A program made the position numbers and the translations under genes. From Alphaproteobacteria bacterium (GTDB taxonomy: Bacteria; Pseudomonadota; Alphaproteobacteria; Bin65), in assembly GCA_021776685.1 (NCBI GenBank), contig JAJFFJ010000110.1, positions 1-36,284 on the forward strand: DNA of 36,284 nt. The letters run 5' to 3'. Positions 1 to 7,754 of this stretch are shown here, one piece after another. The notes beneath the pieces were generated by a model that saw only the letters and a program-made list of their open reading frames with translations, did not search any database and was not told where the DNA came from. The first letter of the stretch is position 1. Each line of letters begins with the position of its first letter.

Positions 1-129
1 GCTACCCTCGCCCGAGCCCGCCTCGATCACCACCTCGTGGCCATGATAGATCAGCTCGCGGACGCTGCCGGGCACCAGGCCCACGCGGAATTCCAGCGTC
101 TTGATTTCCTTCGGCACACCCACGCGCAT
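1..129 (-). CDS. ald: Alanine dehydrogenase, N-terminal fragment (cut by window edge)
   Basis: The first 43 codons of a leftward gene are present; the rest lies outside the window. The peptide begins [20 protein letters not shown] and continues with a [18 protein letters not shown]-like stretch. This is the characteristic start of NAD-dependent alanine dehydrogenase, including the conserved PKE, the RVG(L/M)(T/V)P segment and the GHEV(V/L)(V/I)E strand. The family interconverts L-alanine and pyruvate plus ammonia in the cytoplasm. The ATG at 127-129 is the natural start because the conserved family N-terminus begins exactly there. Pyridine nucleotide transhydrogenase alpha subunits share this N-terminal fold, so a relative cannot be fully excluded from 43 residues, but the match to Ald is closer. 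Confidence 0.85.
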   Translation of the reverse strand, partial: MRVGVPKEIKTLEFRVGLVPGSVRELIYHGHEVVIEAGSGEGS

Positions 130-231
130 GACCGTCGCTCCTGTCGCGCTGCGTTGAATTCCTGTGGACGAGAGAATGGGGCTTGCGGCGTGCCGGTTCA
201 ATGGGCGGGTTGGAAGTAGCCGGAGAGCTGG

Positions 232-1728
232 CTACTCCGCGGCGGCGGGAGCGGTTTTAGGCTGGGGCGGCGCGCGGAAATTCTTGCGGGTCATCAGGAA
301 CAGTACCAGCAGGATTGCAGGAATACCCAGTATCGCTGCGTAGGTGAAGAAGCTGGCGTAGCCGACTTTCTCCACCGCTACGCCACTGAACCCGGCGGTC
401 AGCTTACCCGGCAAGGTCATGAAGGAACTGAAGAGCGCAAACTGGGTCGCCGTATAAGCGCGGTTTGTCAGGCCGGAGAGGTAGGCGATGAAGGCGGTGG
501 TCGCGAGGCCGGCGCTGATGTTGTCCATACAGATGGCGCCGGTGAGCACTTCCAGGCTCGGCTTTGGAATTGCGGCTACCTTGTCGCTGAATTCCATCCA
601 CCCGCCGAGACCGGCACCCTGCAACAGGGTTTCATCCAAAAGGCGGTCTATAGGCAACAGGTCCGTTACCACGGCCATGTAGGTGAAGACGAGATTGGTG
701 AGGGCCACCAGAACAGCGCCGAGCAGAAGCGGCTTCATGACCCCGAAGCGCGCCACCAGCACGCCGCCCACGCCGACGCCCAGCAAAGTGAGAAACAGCC
801 CAGCGCCCTTGGTGATCAGGCCGATGTCCGTCTTGGTGTAACCCATGTCGATATAGAAGGGGATTGCCATCACCCCCATGACGATGTCGCTGAAGCGATA
901 GAGGCCGACAAAGGCGAGGATGATGACCGCCATCATGACGCCATTGCGGCGGAAGAAATCGAGGAATGGGCTGACGAAGGCGTCAATGACCCATGTGGCG
1001 GCGCGGGCCATGGGTCCCTCTGCGATCTTGCCGACGACGTGTTCGATCGCCTGCCGCGTGCTGGCATCTTCCTGGCGGGGCGGTTCCTTTATGACGAGGG
1101 TCGTAATCACTCCGACCACCATCAGGCAGCCCATGGACGCATAGGCCCAGAACCAGCCAATGTCGTCTGCGATAATCAGCGTGCCACCGCCTGCCACCAG
1201 CATGCCGATGCGATAGCCGTAGATATAGGCGGCGGACATGGCGCCCTGCAGATCCTGCTTGGCCGCCTCGATGCGGTAGGCGTCGATGGCGATGTCCTGG
1301 GTCGCGCTTGAGACAGCGACAAACACGCCGAAGAGGATCATCTGGGTTAGATTGGTCGACGGGTCGGTGGACGCCATGCCCAGAAGGCCGCCGGCGATGC
1401 AAACCTGCGTCAGCAGCATCCAGCTGCGCCGCCGGCCCAGCAGGCGTGTAAGGCCCGGGATCGGCAGCCGGTCCACCAGCGGCGCCCAGGTAAACTTGAT
1501 GGAATAGGTCAACAGCACATAGCTGATGAAGCCGATCCCCGAGATGCTGATATTGCCCTCGCGCAGCCAGGCGGAGAGGGTCGAGAACAGCAGCAAAATT
1601 GGCAGCCCGGCGGAAAAGCCCAGGAACCACATTGGCAGCACCTGGGGCTTGAACAGGGTCAGAAAGCTTTCCAGCCAGCCGCGTTTTTCGTCCGTTGGGG
1701 TGGTGCTGTCCGTCTCAGGGAGTGCCAT
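232..1728 (-). CDS. ampG: AmpG-family MFS permease (muropeptide transporter)
   Basis: A 498-residue polytopic membrane protein of the major facilitator superfamily. The early segment (FSAGLPILLLFSTLSAWLRE, near residues 38-57), the KFTWAPLVDR loop, the GRRRSW turn and the ATQDIAIDAYR helix are hallmarks of AmpG permeases. These import anhydro-muropeptides from the periplasm for wall recycling and, in some species, beta-lactamase induction. A long hydrophobic C-terminal half follows, giving about 12 or more helices. An upstream in-frame TTG at 1758 would add ten polar residues, but the ATG at 1726-1728 is preferred; neither has a clear Shine-Dalgarno sequence. It follows the PfkB kinase gene by 59 bases on the same strand and may be co-transcribed with it. 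The family is secure; the exact substrate is inferred. Confidence 0.88.
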   Translation of the reverse strand: MALPETDSTTPTDEKRGWLESFLTLFKPQVLPMWFLGFSAGLPILLLFSTLSAWLREGNISISGIGFISYVLLTYSIKFTWAPLVDRLPIPGLTRLLGRRRSWMLLTQVCIAGGLLGMASTDPSTNLTQMILFGVFVAVSSATQDIAIDAYRIEAAKQDLQGAMSAAYIYGYRIGMLVAGGGTLIIADDIGWFWAYASMGCLMVVGVITTLVIKEPPRQEDASTRQAIEHVVGKIAEGPMARAATWVIDAFVSPFLDFFRRNGVMMAVIILAFVGLYRFSDIVMGVMAIPFYIDMGYTKTDIGLITKGAGLFLTLLGVGVGGVLVARFGVMKPLLLGAVLVALTNLVFTYMAVVTDLLPIDRLLDETLLQGAGLGGWMEFSDKVAAIPKPSLEVLTGAICMDNISAGLATTAFIAYLSGLTNRAYTATQFALFSSFMTLPGKLTAGFSGVAVEKVGYASFFTYAAILGIPAILLVLFLMTRKNFRAPPQPKTAPAAAE

Positions 1729-1787
1729 GAAGGGGTCTCTGGGTGTGCGCCGGTTCAAGAGAGTATACGGCGGCGCTGGTTACCGCT

Positions 1788-2783
1788 TCACCCCAGTTTC
1801 TGCTTCACCAGTTCCTGCAGAGGCGTCTCCGGGCGAGCGCCGAGGTGGGAGATGACTTCCGCCGCGGCGATGCCGCCGATACGGCCGGCGCGCGCCAGGC
1901 CATAGCCATTGGTCAGCCCATAGAGGAAGCCCGCGGCGAACTGATCGCCCGCGCCGGTGGTGTCGATAACCTTGTCCACCGGCTCCGCGTCGATCACGTG
2001 CACCTCGTCGCCGGCAACGATAACCGAGCCTTTCTCGCTGCGGGTCAGCGCCGCGACCTCGCACTTGCCGCGCACCAGCTGCAACGCGGAATCGAAGGTG
2101 TCGGTCTGGTACAGACTTTTGATTTCGTCTTCGTTGGCGAAAAGAATGTCCACATGGCCGTCCACCAGATCGCGGAACGAGTCGCGGTGCCGGTCGACAC
2201 AGAATGCGTCTGATAATGTCAGGGCCACCTTGCGGCCTGCGGCGTGCGCTGCTTTGGCGGCTTTCAGGAAAGCGGCTTTCGCGGCCTCCCGGTCCCACAG
2301 GTAGCCTTCCAGGTAGGTCACCTGCGCAGCCTTGATCAGGTCTTCGTCCACGTCGTCGGCGCTGAACTCCGCCGCTGCGCCCAGAAAGGTATTCATTGTG
2401 CGCTGGGCGTCCGGTGTCACCAGAATCAGGCAGCGGGCGGTGGTGGCGCCATCCGTGGCGGCTTCAGTGTCGAATGTGACGCCGATGGAGCGGATGTCAT
2501 GGGCGAAGACATCGCCTAACTGGTCGTTGCGCACCTTGCCGATGAAGGCGGCTTTGCCGCCGAGAGATGCCAGTCCTGCCATGGTATTGGCGGCGGAACC
2601 GCCCGAGGCTTCGACGCCTGGACCCATGTCTCCATAGATCGATTCGGCCCGGTCTTCCTCGATCAGCATCATCGCGCCTTTGTCCATCTGGTGGAGGGCG
2701 AGGAAGCCGTCTTTGGCCTGGGCGATGACGTCGACAATGGCGTGGCCGATGCCGGTGACATCCAGTTCAGCGGTGTTGGTCAT
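1788..2783 (-). CDS. PfkB-family sugar/nucleoside kinase (adenosine kinase-like)
   Basis: A 331-residue cytoplasmic kinase of the ribokinase/PfkB family. It has the N-terminal GIGHAIVDVI strand, the substrate-binding GGSAANTMAGLASLGG signature (about residues 61-76) and the C-terminal DTTGAGDQFAAGFLYG signature, whose last Asp is the catalytic base and whose GAGD forms the anion hole. This arrangement is commonly annotated as adenosine kinase or a PfkB carbohydrate kinase in Alphaproteobacteria, where it often lies near ampG and nth. The substrate cannot be fixed from sequence alone: the family phosphorylates sugars and nucleosides. The start is ATG, preceded by a weak purine stretch (ACGGAA). 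Confidence 0.9.
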   Translation of the reverse strand: MTNTAELDVTGIGHAIVDVIAQAKDGFLALHQMDKGAMMLIEEDRAESIYGDMGPGVEASGGSAANTMAGLASLGGKAAFIGKVRNDQLGDVFAHDIRSIGVTFDTEAATDGATTARCLILVTPDAQRTMNTFLGAAAEFSADDVDEDLIKAAQVTYLEGYLWDREAAKAAFLKAAKAAHAAGRKVALTLSDAFCVDRHRDSFRDLVDGHVDILFANEDEIKSLYQTDTFDSALQLVRGKCEVAALTRSEKGSVIVAGDEVHVIDAEPVDKVIDTTGAGDQFAAGFLYGLTNGYGLARAGRIGGIAAAEVISHLGARPETPLQELVKQKLG

Positions 2784-2784
2784 G

Positions 2785-2804
2785 GTGATTCCGTGTGATT
2801 CCGT
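2785..2804. repeat. Tandem 10-bp duplication ahead of the PfkB kinase
   Basis: The decamer GTGATTCCGT occurs twice head to tail, immediately upstream of the kinase start codon on the other strand. It covers the untranslated leader and spacing region of that gene. It may be a simple replication-slippage duplication; no regulatory role is shown. Confidence 0.5.
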
Positions 2805-2912
2805 CGGCTGTTATAGCGCGGCCATTCCTACATCAGCCGCCGCGGCAAGGCATGTGGCGAAACATCTCCCTCACGCTTCGTCATTCCAGGGTGATTTGGA
2901 ATTCAGTCCGGC

Positions 2913-3614
2913 CTACGCAATCACCTTGTCCTTGAAGCGGCAAATGTCCTGCACCGGGCAGACCGGGCAGTCGGGCTTGCGCGCTTTGCAGATATAGCGG
3001 CCATGCAAGATCAGCCAGTGATGGGCATGCAGCTTGTAGTGATCCGGCGTGGCCCGCTCCAGCAGCAGTTCCACCTCCAGCGGTGTCTTGCCCGGCGCCA
3101 GGCCGGTGCGGTTGCCGACCCGGAAAAGGTGGGTATCGACAGCGATGGTTGGTACGCCGAAAGCGATATTCAGCACCACATTGGCAGTCTTGCGGCCGAC
3201 GCCCGGCAGTTTTTCGAGCGACTCCCGGTCTTGCGGCACCTGGCTGTTATGCTCGTCGATCAGCATGTGGCTCAGCGCGATAACGTTCTTCGCCTTGGCG
3301 TTGAACAGGCCGATGGTCTTGATGTACCCGCGCAGTTTCGCCTCGCCGAGCGCTACCATCTGCTCCGGCGTCTGGACCACCTTGAACAGCGGTGTCGTGG
3401 CCTTGTTGACGCCCACGTCGGTCGCCTGGGCGGACAGCACCACCGCCACCAACAGCGTGTAAGAATTGACATAGTGAAGCTCGCCTTCAGGCGCGGGCCT
3501 GTCGGACGACAGCGCCGCATAAAAGCGCTCGATCTCGTCCTTGCCCAGGCGGGATCGGGGCGCTCGTTTGCGGCGCGCGGGCGTCTTTTTCGGCGGCGTG
3601 TTGGCGGCTGGCAT
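2913..3614 (-). CDS. nth: Endonuclease III (DNA glycosylase/AP lyase)
   Basis: A 233-residue base-excision repair enzyme that removes oxidised pyrimidines and cleaves the abasic site. The helix-hairpin-helix LPGVGRKTANVVLN (residues 136-149) contains the catalytic Lys at about 142, and VDTHLFRVGNRTG contains the catalytic Asp at about 160. The [4Fe-4S] cluster ligands are complete at the C-terminus: Cys209, Cys216, Cys219 and Cys225, in the family spacing C-X6-C-X2-C-X5-C. The open frame extends further upstream with a TTG or GTG start, but the ATG at 3612-3614 opens the usual basic, Pro/Lys/Arg-rich N-terminal tail. The divergent DUF2244 gene starts 129 bases away, a common pairing in Alphaproteobacteria. 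Confidence 0.95.
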   Translation of the reverse strand: MPAANTPPKKTPARRKRAPRSRLGKDEIERFYAALSSDRPAPEGELHYVNSYTLLVAVVLSAQATDVGVNKATTPLFKVVQTPEQMVALGEAKLRGYIKTIGLFNAKAKNVIALSHMLIDEHNSQVPQDRESLEKLPGVGRKTANVVLNIAFGVPTIAVDTHLFRVGNRTGLAPGKTPLEVELLLERATPDHYKLHAHHWLILHGRYICKARKPDCPVCPVQDICRFKDKVIA

Positions 3615-3742
3615 CGGGCAAATCGGGCACGGGTCCGGCGCGGAGTCAAGCCGCCGCGCTATGCCGCCTGTGCATGGCGTCGCGGCGGCGGCGGACAAGG
3701 TGCGGGCTATGCCGCCGTGGCAGTCCCGCCTATGTTCGGGTC

Positions 3743-4258
3743 ATGGTTCATTCCGCAGGCCAAATTTCGCCGCAGACGCAGCCGGCACAGCAGGTCTATT
3801 TCGATGCTGTCCTCCGGCCCAACCGCAGCCTCAGCCCCCGCGGCTTTTTCTGGCTGATGGCGGCCTTTGGCGCTGCCTGCTTCATCACCGGTGTTGGGTT
3901 CATCACAGCCGGGGCCTGGCCGGTGTTCGGCTTTCTCGGTCTGGATGTGGTGATCCTCTATATCGCTTTCCGCGCCAGCTATCGCACGGGCAATCTGGCG
4001 GAAGAAATTCGACTGACCGACAGCGAACTCCGGGTGCGGCGCATCTTACCTTCCGGCCGGGCCCGTGAATGGAAGTTTCAGCCCTACTGGCTGCAGGTCA
4101 ACATCGACACTCCGCCGGAACACGAAAGCCAGTTGATCCTGCGCAGCCACGGCAAGGCTCTGACCATTGGTGCATTCCTGACCCCTGATGAGCGACTCGA
4201 GGTGGCGGACGCCCTCCGCGACGCCCTCAACCTCCAACGCCGCGTCCCGTCCGCGTAA
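3743..4258 (+). CDS. DUF2244 domain membrane protein
   Basis: A 171-residue protein with a short polar N-terminus, a central pair of hydrophobic segments (GFFWLMAAFGAACFITGVGF and the following WPVFGFLGLDVVILYIAF region) and a soluble beta-rich C-terminal domain with EIRLTDSELRVRRI and the FQPYWLQVNI motif. This is the layout of DUF2244, an uncharacterised inner-membrane family common in Alphaproteobacteria and often beside nth, as here. The predicted topology is two helices with the C-terminal domain on one face; no function is known. The ATG at 3743 is chosen over upstream codons because the upstream frame is Arg-rich and overlaps the promoter space of the divergent nth gene. Family assignment is from memory of the pattern. 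Confidence 0.82.
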   Translation: MVHSAGQISPQTQPAQQVYFDAVLRPNRSLSPRGFFWLMAAFGAACFITGVGFITAGAWPVFGFLGLDVVILYIAFRASYRTGNLAEEIRLTDSELRVRRILPSGRAREWKFQPYWLQVNIDTPPEHESQLILRSHGKALTIGAFLTPDERLEVADALRDALNLQRRVPSA

Positions 4259-4277
4259 GGCGCCGGGCGACCCGAAC

Positions 4278-5180
4278 ATGCTCGTCAACTATGTGATTCT
4301 CCTGACCCTCGGCGTGATTTGGGGGTCATCGTTCCTGTTTCTCAAACTGGCGCTGGAAAGCTTCGAGCCGTTTACGCTCGGCGCCATGCGGCTGTTGATC
4401 GGCGGGTCGATGATTGTCGGTCTGGTGCTGGTGACCCGCCAGCCTTTGCCGCGGCGAAAGCGCGATTGGGCCTGGATCGCCGTGGTTGGCACTATCGCCA
4501 GCGGGATTGCCTTCGGCTTCATGAATACCGGTCAGGCGCTGATCGAAAGTTCGGAAGGCGGCATCATCATCACCACCGTGCCGCTTTTCACCCTGGCGCT
4601 GGCCCACTGGTTTACGGATGACAAGCTGACTTGGCGCAAGGTGCTGGGCGTGGTGATTGGCTTTGCCGGCGTGATGGTAATGTTCGGCCCGACGCTGGTA
4701 AGCGGGTTTGCCGCCAGCATCCTGGGTCAGTCCTTTATCGTGATTACCGCTTTTTGCTATGCCTGCGGCGGCGTTATCGCCCGGCGCCAACTGGGCGGTG
4801 TGGCGCCACTGGTTTCTGCCGGCTTTTCGCTGTTTTTTGCGGCCTGCCTGCTGGTCCCGGCCACATTCATTTTTGAATCACCATTCACGCTTCAACCTAC
4901 CCGCGACGCTTGGATCGGCGTAATCGGCGCATCTGTTCTCAGTACCGGCGTGGCGATCGCACTGTTGTTCGTCTTGATTGCCCGGGCTGGTCCCAACTTC
5001 GCGTCCATGAACAACTACCTGGCGCCGGTGGTCTCGCTTTCCTGGGGTGCGATCTTCCTGGCCGAACCGGTCACCGGCATCAAGATCGGCGCGCTGGTGC
5101 TGTTGATGCTGGGGATTGCCATCGCCACATCAAAGCGCGGCGCTGCAGCCAGCCAAACTCCCCTTCAGGCGAGACGCTGA
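4278..5180 (+). CDS. EamA-family DMT transporter
   Basis: A 300-residue inner-membrane protein with ten hydrophobic segments in two EamA repeats. Repeat one starts at the N-terminus with LGVIWGSSFLFLKLAL, the typical (I/L)WG(S/G) entry motif. Repeat two begins around the SFIVITAFCYACGGVIARR segment. The drug/metabolite transporter superfamily exports amino acids and other small metabolites; the substrate here is unknown. The start is set at the ATG at 4278, where the first membrane helix begins. An earlier in-frame ATG at 4188 lies inside the DUF2244 gene and would add a polar, non-family extension. The stop lies only 19 bases after the DUF2244 stop-to-start gap begins, so the two genes are probably one transcript. 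Its last 16 bases overlap the convergent gene ending at 5165. Confidence 0.88.
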   Translation: MLVNYVILLTLGVIWGSSFLFLKLALESFEPFTLGAMRLLIGGSMIVGLVLVTRQPLPRRKRDWAWIAVVGTIASGIAFGFMNTGQALIESSEGGIIITTVPLFTLALAHWFTDDKLTWRKVLGVVIGFAGVMVMFGPTLVSGFAASILGQSFIVITAFCYACGGVIARRQLGGVAPLVSAGFSLFFAACLLVPATFIFESPFTLQPTRDAWIGVIGASVLSTGVAIALLFVLIARAGPNFASMNNYLAPVVSLSWGAIFLAEPVTGIKIGALVLLMLGIAIATSKRGAAASQTPLQARR

Positions 5181-5671
5181 CGGGAATCCAGGAAGTGCCG
5201 CATCGGCTCATTCGCCGGCCCGTCGGGGAAGGTGGCTTTCATGTGCTCGAAGGCGGTCTTGGCGTCGTCCAGCTTTCCCAGATTGGCGATCGCCGTGATG
5301 CGGTGGGCGTGGGCTTGTTCGGTCTGGGAAGTCAGCCCCATCTCGCCCAACAGGCCGGCCCGGGCGGCGTCGAGCCAGGGAAATCTGCTGAAAAAAGCGA
5401 TGGCGCTGTCCGCCTGATCAAGCGCCAGTTCGTAGTTTCGCCGACGCAGCGAGCGCTCTGCGCTGCCGATCCGGCTCCAGACCCAAAGGCGGGCAAGGGC
5501 AACCAGGGCGAAATAGATAGCTATGCCGATGGTGATGTCGGTGTGACGGTTGCCGCCAAATTCCACCATCGCCCCGATCACGCCCCCCAGGCCGCAGGAT
5601 AACAGAAAGGTGCCCAGTCCCCGGGGGGAATGGGCCTGGGGCAGGACAGGCAGGTCTTCGCGGACGCTCAC
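5165..5671 (-). CDS. Small membrane protein with C-terminal TPR-like helices, unknown function
   Basis: A 168-residue protein that I cannot assign to a named family. Two hydrophobic segments lie at about residues 19-37 and 46-64. They are followed by an Arg-rich stretch and a soluble alpha-helical part resembling a degenerate tetratricopeptide pair (RRRNYELALDQADSAIAFF, then ITAIANLGKLDDAKTAFEHM). It starts with GTG inside the stop codon of dapB (GTGA overlap at 5668-5671), so it is translationally coupled to dapB and expressed with it. The 3' end overlaps the convergent EamA gene by 16 bases. A scaffolding or protein-protein role in the membrane is a guess from the helical repeats. Confidence 0.75.
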   Translation of the reverse strand: MSVREDLPVLPQAHSPRGLGTFLLSCGLGGVIGAMVEFGGNRHTDITIGIAIYFALVALARLWVWSRIGSAERSLRRRNYELALDQADSAIAFFSRFPWLDAARAGLLGEMGLTSQTEQAHAHRITAIANLGKLDDAKTAFEHMKATFPDGPANEPMRHFLDSRQRLA

Positions 5672-6480
5672 TTCTGCAGCCCCAGCACGTCATACATGGA
5701 GTAGAGACCCGGTGCCCGGTCACGGGTCCAGAGTGCTGCGCGCACCGCGCCACGGGCAAAGATCGCCCGATCCCCGACCTTGTGGGTCAACTCGATACGC
5801 TCCCCTTCTGTCGCAAAAATCACGCTGTGATCGCCCACCACATTGCCGCCACGCAGGGTGGCAAAGCCGATATCTCCCTGCCGGCGCGCACCCGTGTGGC
5901 CATCGCGCACCCGCTGGCTGACGTCGTCCAGCTCAACCCCACGGCCCCGGGCGGCGGCCTGCCCAAGACCCAGCGCCGTGCCTGACGGGGCATCCACCTT
6001 GTGCTTGTGATGCATTTCGACGATCTCGATATCCCAATCGTCTTGCAGCGCACGGGCAACCTGCTCTGTCAGGGCGAACAGCAGGTTTACGCCCAGGCTC
6101 ATGTTGGGCGCCCAAACGATGGCTGTGGTGTCCGCGGCGGCTTGCAGGCGCGCTTCCTCGTCGCCATTCAGGCCGGTGGTGCCGACAACCAGGGCTGTGC
6201 CGTGGGCGGCGGCCAGGTCTGCGTGGGCGGCAGTCGCCGCGGGCGCGGTGAAATCCACGACCACGTCAACGGCCTCGAAAAGCCCCTCTGTGTCGTCGGT
6301 GACGGCGACGCCCAGCGGGTCCAGGCCCGCGAGAACGCCGGCGTCTTTGCCCAGAGTATCAGCGCCTCCCGCCTCGCTTGCGGCGGCCAGCCGTCCACCG
6401 TCGGTGGTGGTGATGACCTCCACCAGCATGCGGCCCATGCGGCCGCCCGCGCCGACAACGCCGATGTTCAGATCTGCCAT
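5668..6480 (-). CDS. dapB: 4-hydroxy-tetrahydrodipicolinate reductase
   Basis: A 270-residue cytoplasmic enzyme of the diaminopimelate/lysine pathway that reduces the DapA product with NAD(P)H. It has the N-terminal Rossmann motif GVVGAGGRMGR (residues 7-17), the VGTTGL turn (about 99-104), the PNMSLGVN segment and the signature EMHHKHKVDAPSGTAL (155-170). In the signature, His157 and His158 act in catalysis and Lys161 binds substrate. The GGNVVGDHSV segment of the C-terminal domain is also intact, and the length is standard. The ATG at 6478-6480 places the Rossmann strand at the N-terminus. The frame stays open upstream but encodes Arg-rich non-homologous sequence. It lies 61 bases downstream of the M48 peptidase gene and overlaps the next gene by four bases. 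Confidence 0.97.
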   Translation of the reverse strand: MADLNIGVVGAGGRMGRMLVEVITTTDGGRLAAASEAGGADTLGKDAGVLAGLDPLGVAVTDDTEGLFEAVDVVVDFTAPAATAAHADLAAAHGTALVVGTTGLNGDEEARLQAAADTTAIVWAPNMSLGVNLLFALTEQVARALQDDWDIEIVEMHHKHKVDAPSGTALGLGQAAARGRGVELDDVSQRVRDGHTGARRQGDIGFATLRGGNVVGDHSVIFATEGERIELTHKVGDRAIFARGAVRAALWTRDRAPGLYSMYDVLGLQK

Positions 6481-6532
6481 GTTTGTCTCCGAAACTGCTG
6501 CGCTTTCTTGGCAGGCCCGCTGCGGGCGATCA

Positions 6533-6552
6533 ACCCGCGTGTCAGCGCGGGT
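6533..6552 (-). other. Hairpin across the M48 peptidase stop codon
   Basis: ACCCGCG at 6533-6539 pairs with CGCGGGT at 6546-6552, with the stop codon of the leftward M48 gene in the loop. A second short stem (GCCCG/CGGGC, 6515-6527) follows in the direction of transcription. Neither is followed by a T-run. This could be an attenuator or mRNA-stability element between the peptidase gene and dapB, not a classic terminator. Confidence 0.3.
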
Positions 6553-7660
6553 CACCGCTGTCGGGCAATCCGCCGCCGCCGGGCGCGTCATTACGATTCG
6601 GTGCGAGGGACTGCCCCGCTGCGCGCTTGCGGCGGATTTCCTGAATGGTCGCCTCCATCGCCGAAAGCCGCTCGGCATAGGATGGATGGGTGCGGCCCCG
6701 GCCACGGCCGCCGCGATTCGGCTTCTCGAGCGCCAGGCGACGCCAGATGTCAGGCGCTGATTGCAGGGAGTAGCCGGCCAGGGCTGCAAAATAGAGACCT
6801 ACATAGTCGGCCTGCTTCTCGAATTTCACCGAGAAGGCGCGCCGGCCCACGGTGCCGCCCAGGCGCGAAAACACGCCAAATGTGGGAATGCCGATTACAC
6901 CCAGCGCAAGGTCCGCAGCCATTCCGCCGATGGAGCCGACGATGGTGGTGGCGCGCGTGCTGCGCAGATGGCCGAGGGTGTTGTGCGCAAGCTCGTGGCC
7001 AAAAACCACGGCAAGTTCGGAGTCCGATCGGGCAAACCGCATCAACCCGGTGGTCAGCACAACCCGGCGTCCGTCCGCAAATGCATTGATCTGACCGGCA
7101 TGGATCAGGCCATAGGAAAATGCACACCGGGCCGAAGGCTGCACCGTTATGGCGCGTACCTGTCCGGCGCGGCGCACGGAGATGGTGTAGGGCTGGCCGG
7201 CAAGATTGAGTGCGCGGAAACGGGTCCCGGCCATTTTCACGGCTTCCCGGCCCAGGGGGGCTGGTTGCCCGGCGATCCCGACAATCCGGTCGTCCAGCCT
7301 GAGCCCCGCGCGGGCCGCCGGCGCGCCGCCGCCCAGCGCCTGCACCCGGAGATCGTCATCCAGGCCAAAGGCACGGACCATTATCGCTGGGCCAAATTTG
7401 CGGCTGCTGTACTTGTTCCACACCGCCAGGCCGATTGACGGCACCCGGCGGTCCCCACAGAGAGGCATTCCCGCGAAGAGGATGCGTTCGCCTACCCGGA
7501 ATATACGCCGCGAGACGCGCAACCGTTCGCGCAGCATCAATATGGTTTGCTCGGACGAGACGGGATTGCGGCCGCTGGTCTGCGGCGGGCGCACCTGTCC
7601 GGCGCATCCTGCAAGGAGGGTGAGTATCGCAAGGGCGGGCAACAATCGCATGTTGATCAT
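6542..7660 (-). CDS. Lipoprotein M48-family zinc metallopeptidase with PDZ-like domain
   Basis: A 372-residue predicted lipoprotein. The N-terminus has a hydrophobic run ending in the lipobox LLAGC (Cys19), which suggests anchoring in the outer or inner membrane facing the periplasm. A PDZ-like segment follows at about residues 95-170 (GGGAPAARAGLRLDDRIVGI). The M48 catalytic domain has HELAH at 222-226, and the third zinc ligand is probably Glu281 in EKQAD. The C-terminal tail is Gly/Arg-rich and low in complexity. The family includes periplasmic quality-control peptidases such as BepA and LoiP. The ATG at 7658-7660 is chosen because it gives the lipoprotein signal; the open frame upstream of it is not signal-like. 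It is divergent from the iron-ADH gene and precedes dapB on the same strand. Confidence 0.88.
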   Translation of the reverse strand: MINMRLLPALAILTLLAGCAGQVRPPQTSGRNPVSSEQTILMLRERLRVSRRIFRVGERILFAGMPLCGDRRVPSIGLAVWNKYSSRKFGPAIMVRAFGLDDDLRVQALGGGAPAARAGLRLDDRIVGIAGQPAPLGREAVKMAGTRFRALNLAGQPYTISVRRAGQVRAITVQPSARCAFSYGLIHAGQINAFADGRRVVLTTGLMRFARSDSELAVVFGHELAHNTLGHLRSTRATTIVGSIGGMAADLALGVIGIPTFGVFSRLGGTVGRRAFSVKFEKQADYVGLYFAALAGYSLQSAPDIWRRLALEKPNRGGRGRGRTHPSYAERLSAMEATIQEIRRKRAAGQSLAPNRNDAPGGGGLPDSGDPR

Positions 7661-7754
7661 ATTACGCTGCCAGTGCTTGATCTTGAAGGCTTGGTGCGCG
7701 AATTTTTCCGCACGCTGGTGTAGTGTGCCGGCGAGGGGCGACACAGGGATCAGC

